Positions 63,155-64,000 of a stretch of 64,000 nt of DNA are shown in pieces. A program made the position numbers and the translations under genes. Source of the stretch: Ramlibacter sp. (GTDB taxonomy: Bacteria; Pseudomonadota; Gammaproteobacteria; Burkholderiales; Burkholderiaceae_C). The stretch covers positions 3,968,001-4,032,000 of the forward strand of contig JAHBZM010000001.1 of assembly GCA_019635435.1 (NCBI GenBank), read 5' to 3'. Every line of letters starts with the position of its first letter. Positions within the stretch are counted from its first letter, which is position 1. The notes below the pieces were generated by a model, which was not told the origin of the DNA, made no database searches, and worked only from the letters and a program-made list of their open reading frames with translations.

Positions 63155-64000
63155 ATGAAGATTGCCGTACTTCTCGCCGCGCTGGCTGCTGCCGGCGGCC
63201 TGCACACGCGTGACGCCGTCGAGGTCGCCATGCGCGAGGCCGCGACCTCGCCTGAGCGCGACTTCAGGTCGCTGATCGACATGGCGCGCGGCGCCGTGGA
63301 TGCGGTCGTGAATGCCGGCAAATTGCCCGGCGATCGCCGTTACGTCAGTCTGACGGCCATGTACAGCGACCGCATCGTGGTCGAGCTGGACGGCAAGAAC
63401 TGGCAGTACGGCTTCAGCCTGCAGGACGTGAACGGCACCGAGACGATGGTGCTGACCAACCCGATTCAGGTTGTGTCCACGTTCGCGCCTGTGAAAGCTG
63501 CAACGCGCGTCAAGGAAGCCGTGGAAGAGAGCTTCTCCGAGGCCCAGGACGGTAGTGGCGCCATCGAAGTCACCCTCGTGCGCTCGGGCGCCAGCCGTAA
63601 CGGCAACTACTACCCCGACACGGCGCTCAAGGAGGCTGTCCCTCTGTTCGAAGGCGTGCGTGTGTTCGTGAAGAGCGACGACATGCATCTGAAGGGCGGC
63701 GGCAAAGACGTGCGCAACCTGGTGGGCGGGATCTACGGCGTCCGGTTTGTTGAAGGCGCAGACCCTGACTCGGGCCGTCTGGTCGGCACGTTCCGGCCGC
63801 TGGACCCCACGGACGCCGTGGTCAAGAAGATGACCGAAGCCGTGAAGCGCGACATGCAGGACTTGCTGGGCCTGTCGATCGACGCCTTTGCCAAGACCAA
63901 GAAATCCACGCGCGGCGGCAAGGCCGTGCGCGAAGCAACGCGGTTCACCAAGGTGGCCAGTGTTGACCTGATTGTCGAACCGGGCGCTGGTGGCGGCCTG
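63155..64000 (+). CDS. Phage prohead protease-like protein, cut by the window end
   Basis: At least 282 aa, open to the last base. The N-terminal 125 residues (MKIAVLLAALAAAGGLHTRD...) are an unusual extension; then EVTLVRSGASRNGNYYPDTA, LKEAVPLFEGVRVFVKSDDM, HLKGGGKDVRNLVGGIYGVR, LVGTFRPLD and LLGLSIDAFA resemble prohead proteases with a His (DMH) and a Ser (LGLSIDA). Place before the expected capsid gene supports this. It is not similar to gpI of prophage 1. Confidence 0.75.
   Translation, partial: MKIAVLLAALAAAGGLHTRDAVEVAMREAATSPERDFRSLIDMARGAVDAVVNAGKLPGDRRYVSLTAMYSDRIVVELDGKNWQYGFSLQDVNGTETMVLTNPIQVVSTFAPVKAATRVKEAVEESFSEAQDGSGAIEVTLVRSGASRNGNYYPDTALKEAVPLFEGVRVFVKSDDMHLKGGGKDVRNLVGGIYGVRFVEGADPDSGRLVGTFRPLDPTDAVVKKMTEAVKRDMQDLLGLSIDAFAKTKKSTRGGKAVREATRFTKVASVDLIVEPGAGGGL

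Larger units (their letters stand above)
41495..64000. mobile_element. Prophage 2: transposable phage, left part only
   Basis: MuA, MuB, Ner, GemA and Mor family genes read left; repressor, lysis, packaging and head genes read right up to the window edge. The left terminus lies somewhere between the tRNA promoter (41477) and the first repeat (41774). TG at 41495, which opens GACACC...AGTTAAAGAAAAAACGG (reminiscent of the A-rich Mu left end), and TG at 41701 are candidates. The right end is outside, so no target duplication can be tested. Confidence 0.85.

Overview
The window is high-GC DNA (roughly 63-65% by eye) holding two different Mu-type transposable prophages side by side, separated by a few hundred bases of chromosome that carry a tRNA-Arg(ACG) gene. 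The BcepMu-like layout of the first prophage (transposition genes leftward, late genes rightward), the BcepMu gp16-family regulator and the frequent GTG/TTG starts suggest a betaproteobacterium, probably Burkholderiales. That host call is an inference, because very little chromosome is visible.

Prophage 1 is essentially complete, about 35-40958. These ends are a proposal based on TG...CA termini and a 5-bp duplication AACGC. The leftward early operon runs from about 12.9 kb down to 0.36 kb: BcepMu gp16-family regulator, Ner-like protein, MuA transposase, MuB ATPase, about 17 small accessory genes, then GemA and a Mor-type activator. A small XRE repressor is divergent, followed by a membrane protein and a secreted HNH nuclease. 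The rightward late genes are amidase endolysin, Rz with nested Rz1, terminase, DUF935 portal, Mu F-like head protein with an extra nuclease-like C-terminus, protease with nested scaffold, capsid, then a full contractile tail (sheath, tube, frameshifted chaperone, tape measure, gpN, gpP, gp45 spike, gp46-gp48) and tail fibres. It is therefore a myovirus.

Between the prophages lie 40959 to about 41.5 kb: a boxA-like sequence, the tRNA-Arg with encoded CCA, its terminator and its promoter.

Prophage 2 runs from about 41.5 kb past the window end and has the same plan with largely different proteins. Leftward are Ner-like protein, MuA, MuB, many small genes, a C5 cytosine methyltransferase, GemA and Mor. 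Rightward are an autocleavable S24-type repressor, a small membrane protein, a secreted HNH nuclease, a GH24 lysozyme, Rz/Rz1, terminase, a non-DUF935 portal, an F-like head protein and the start of a protease. Its tail type is not visible.

Several things are shared although the proteins are not. Both left ends carry the decamer AACTCGGACG in many copies. Both early operons have a strong internal terminator straight after a Cys-rich gene ending in IGPTD(V/I). Both late regions have regulatory signals at the same two places, before the endolysin and before the protease gene. Both endolysin start codons abut a GC-rich stem-loop, although one endolysin is an amidase and the other a lysozyme. Both repressor operons continue into a membrane protein and a secreted HNH nuclease. 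These shared pieces are the most interesting part of the window.
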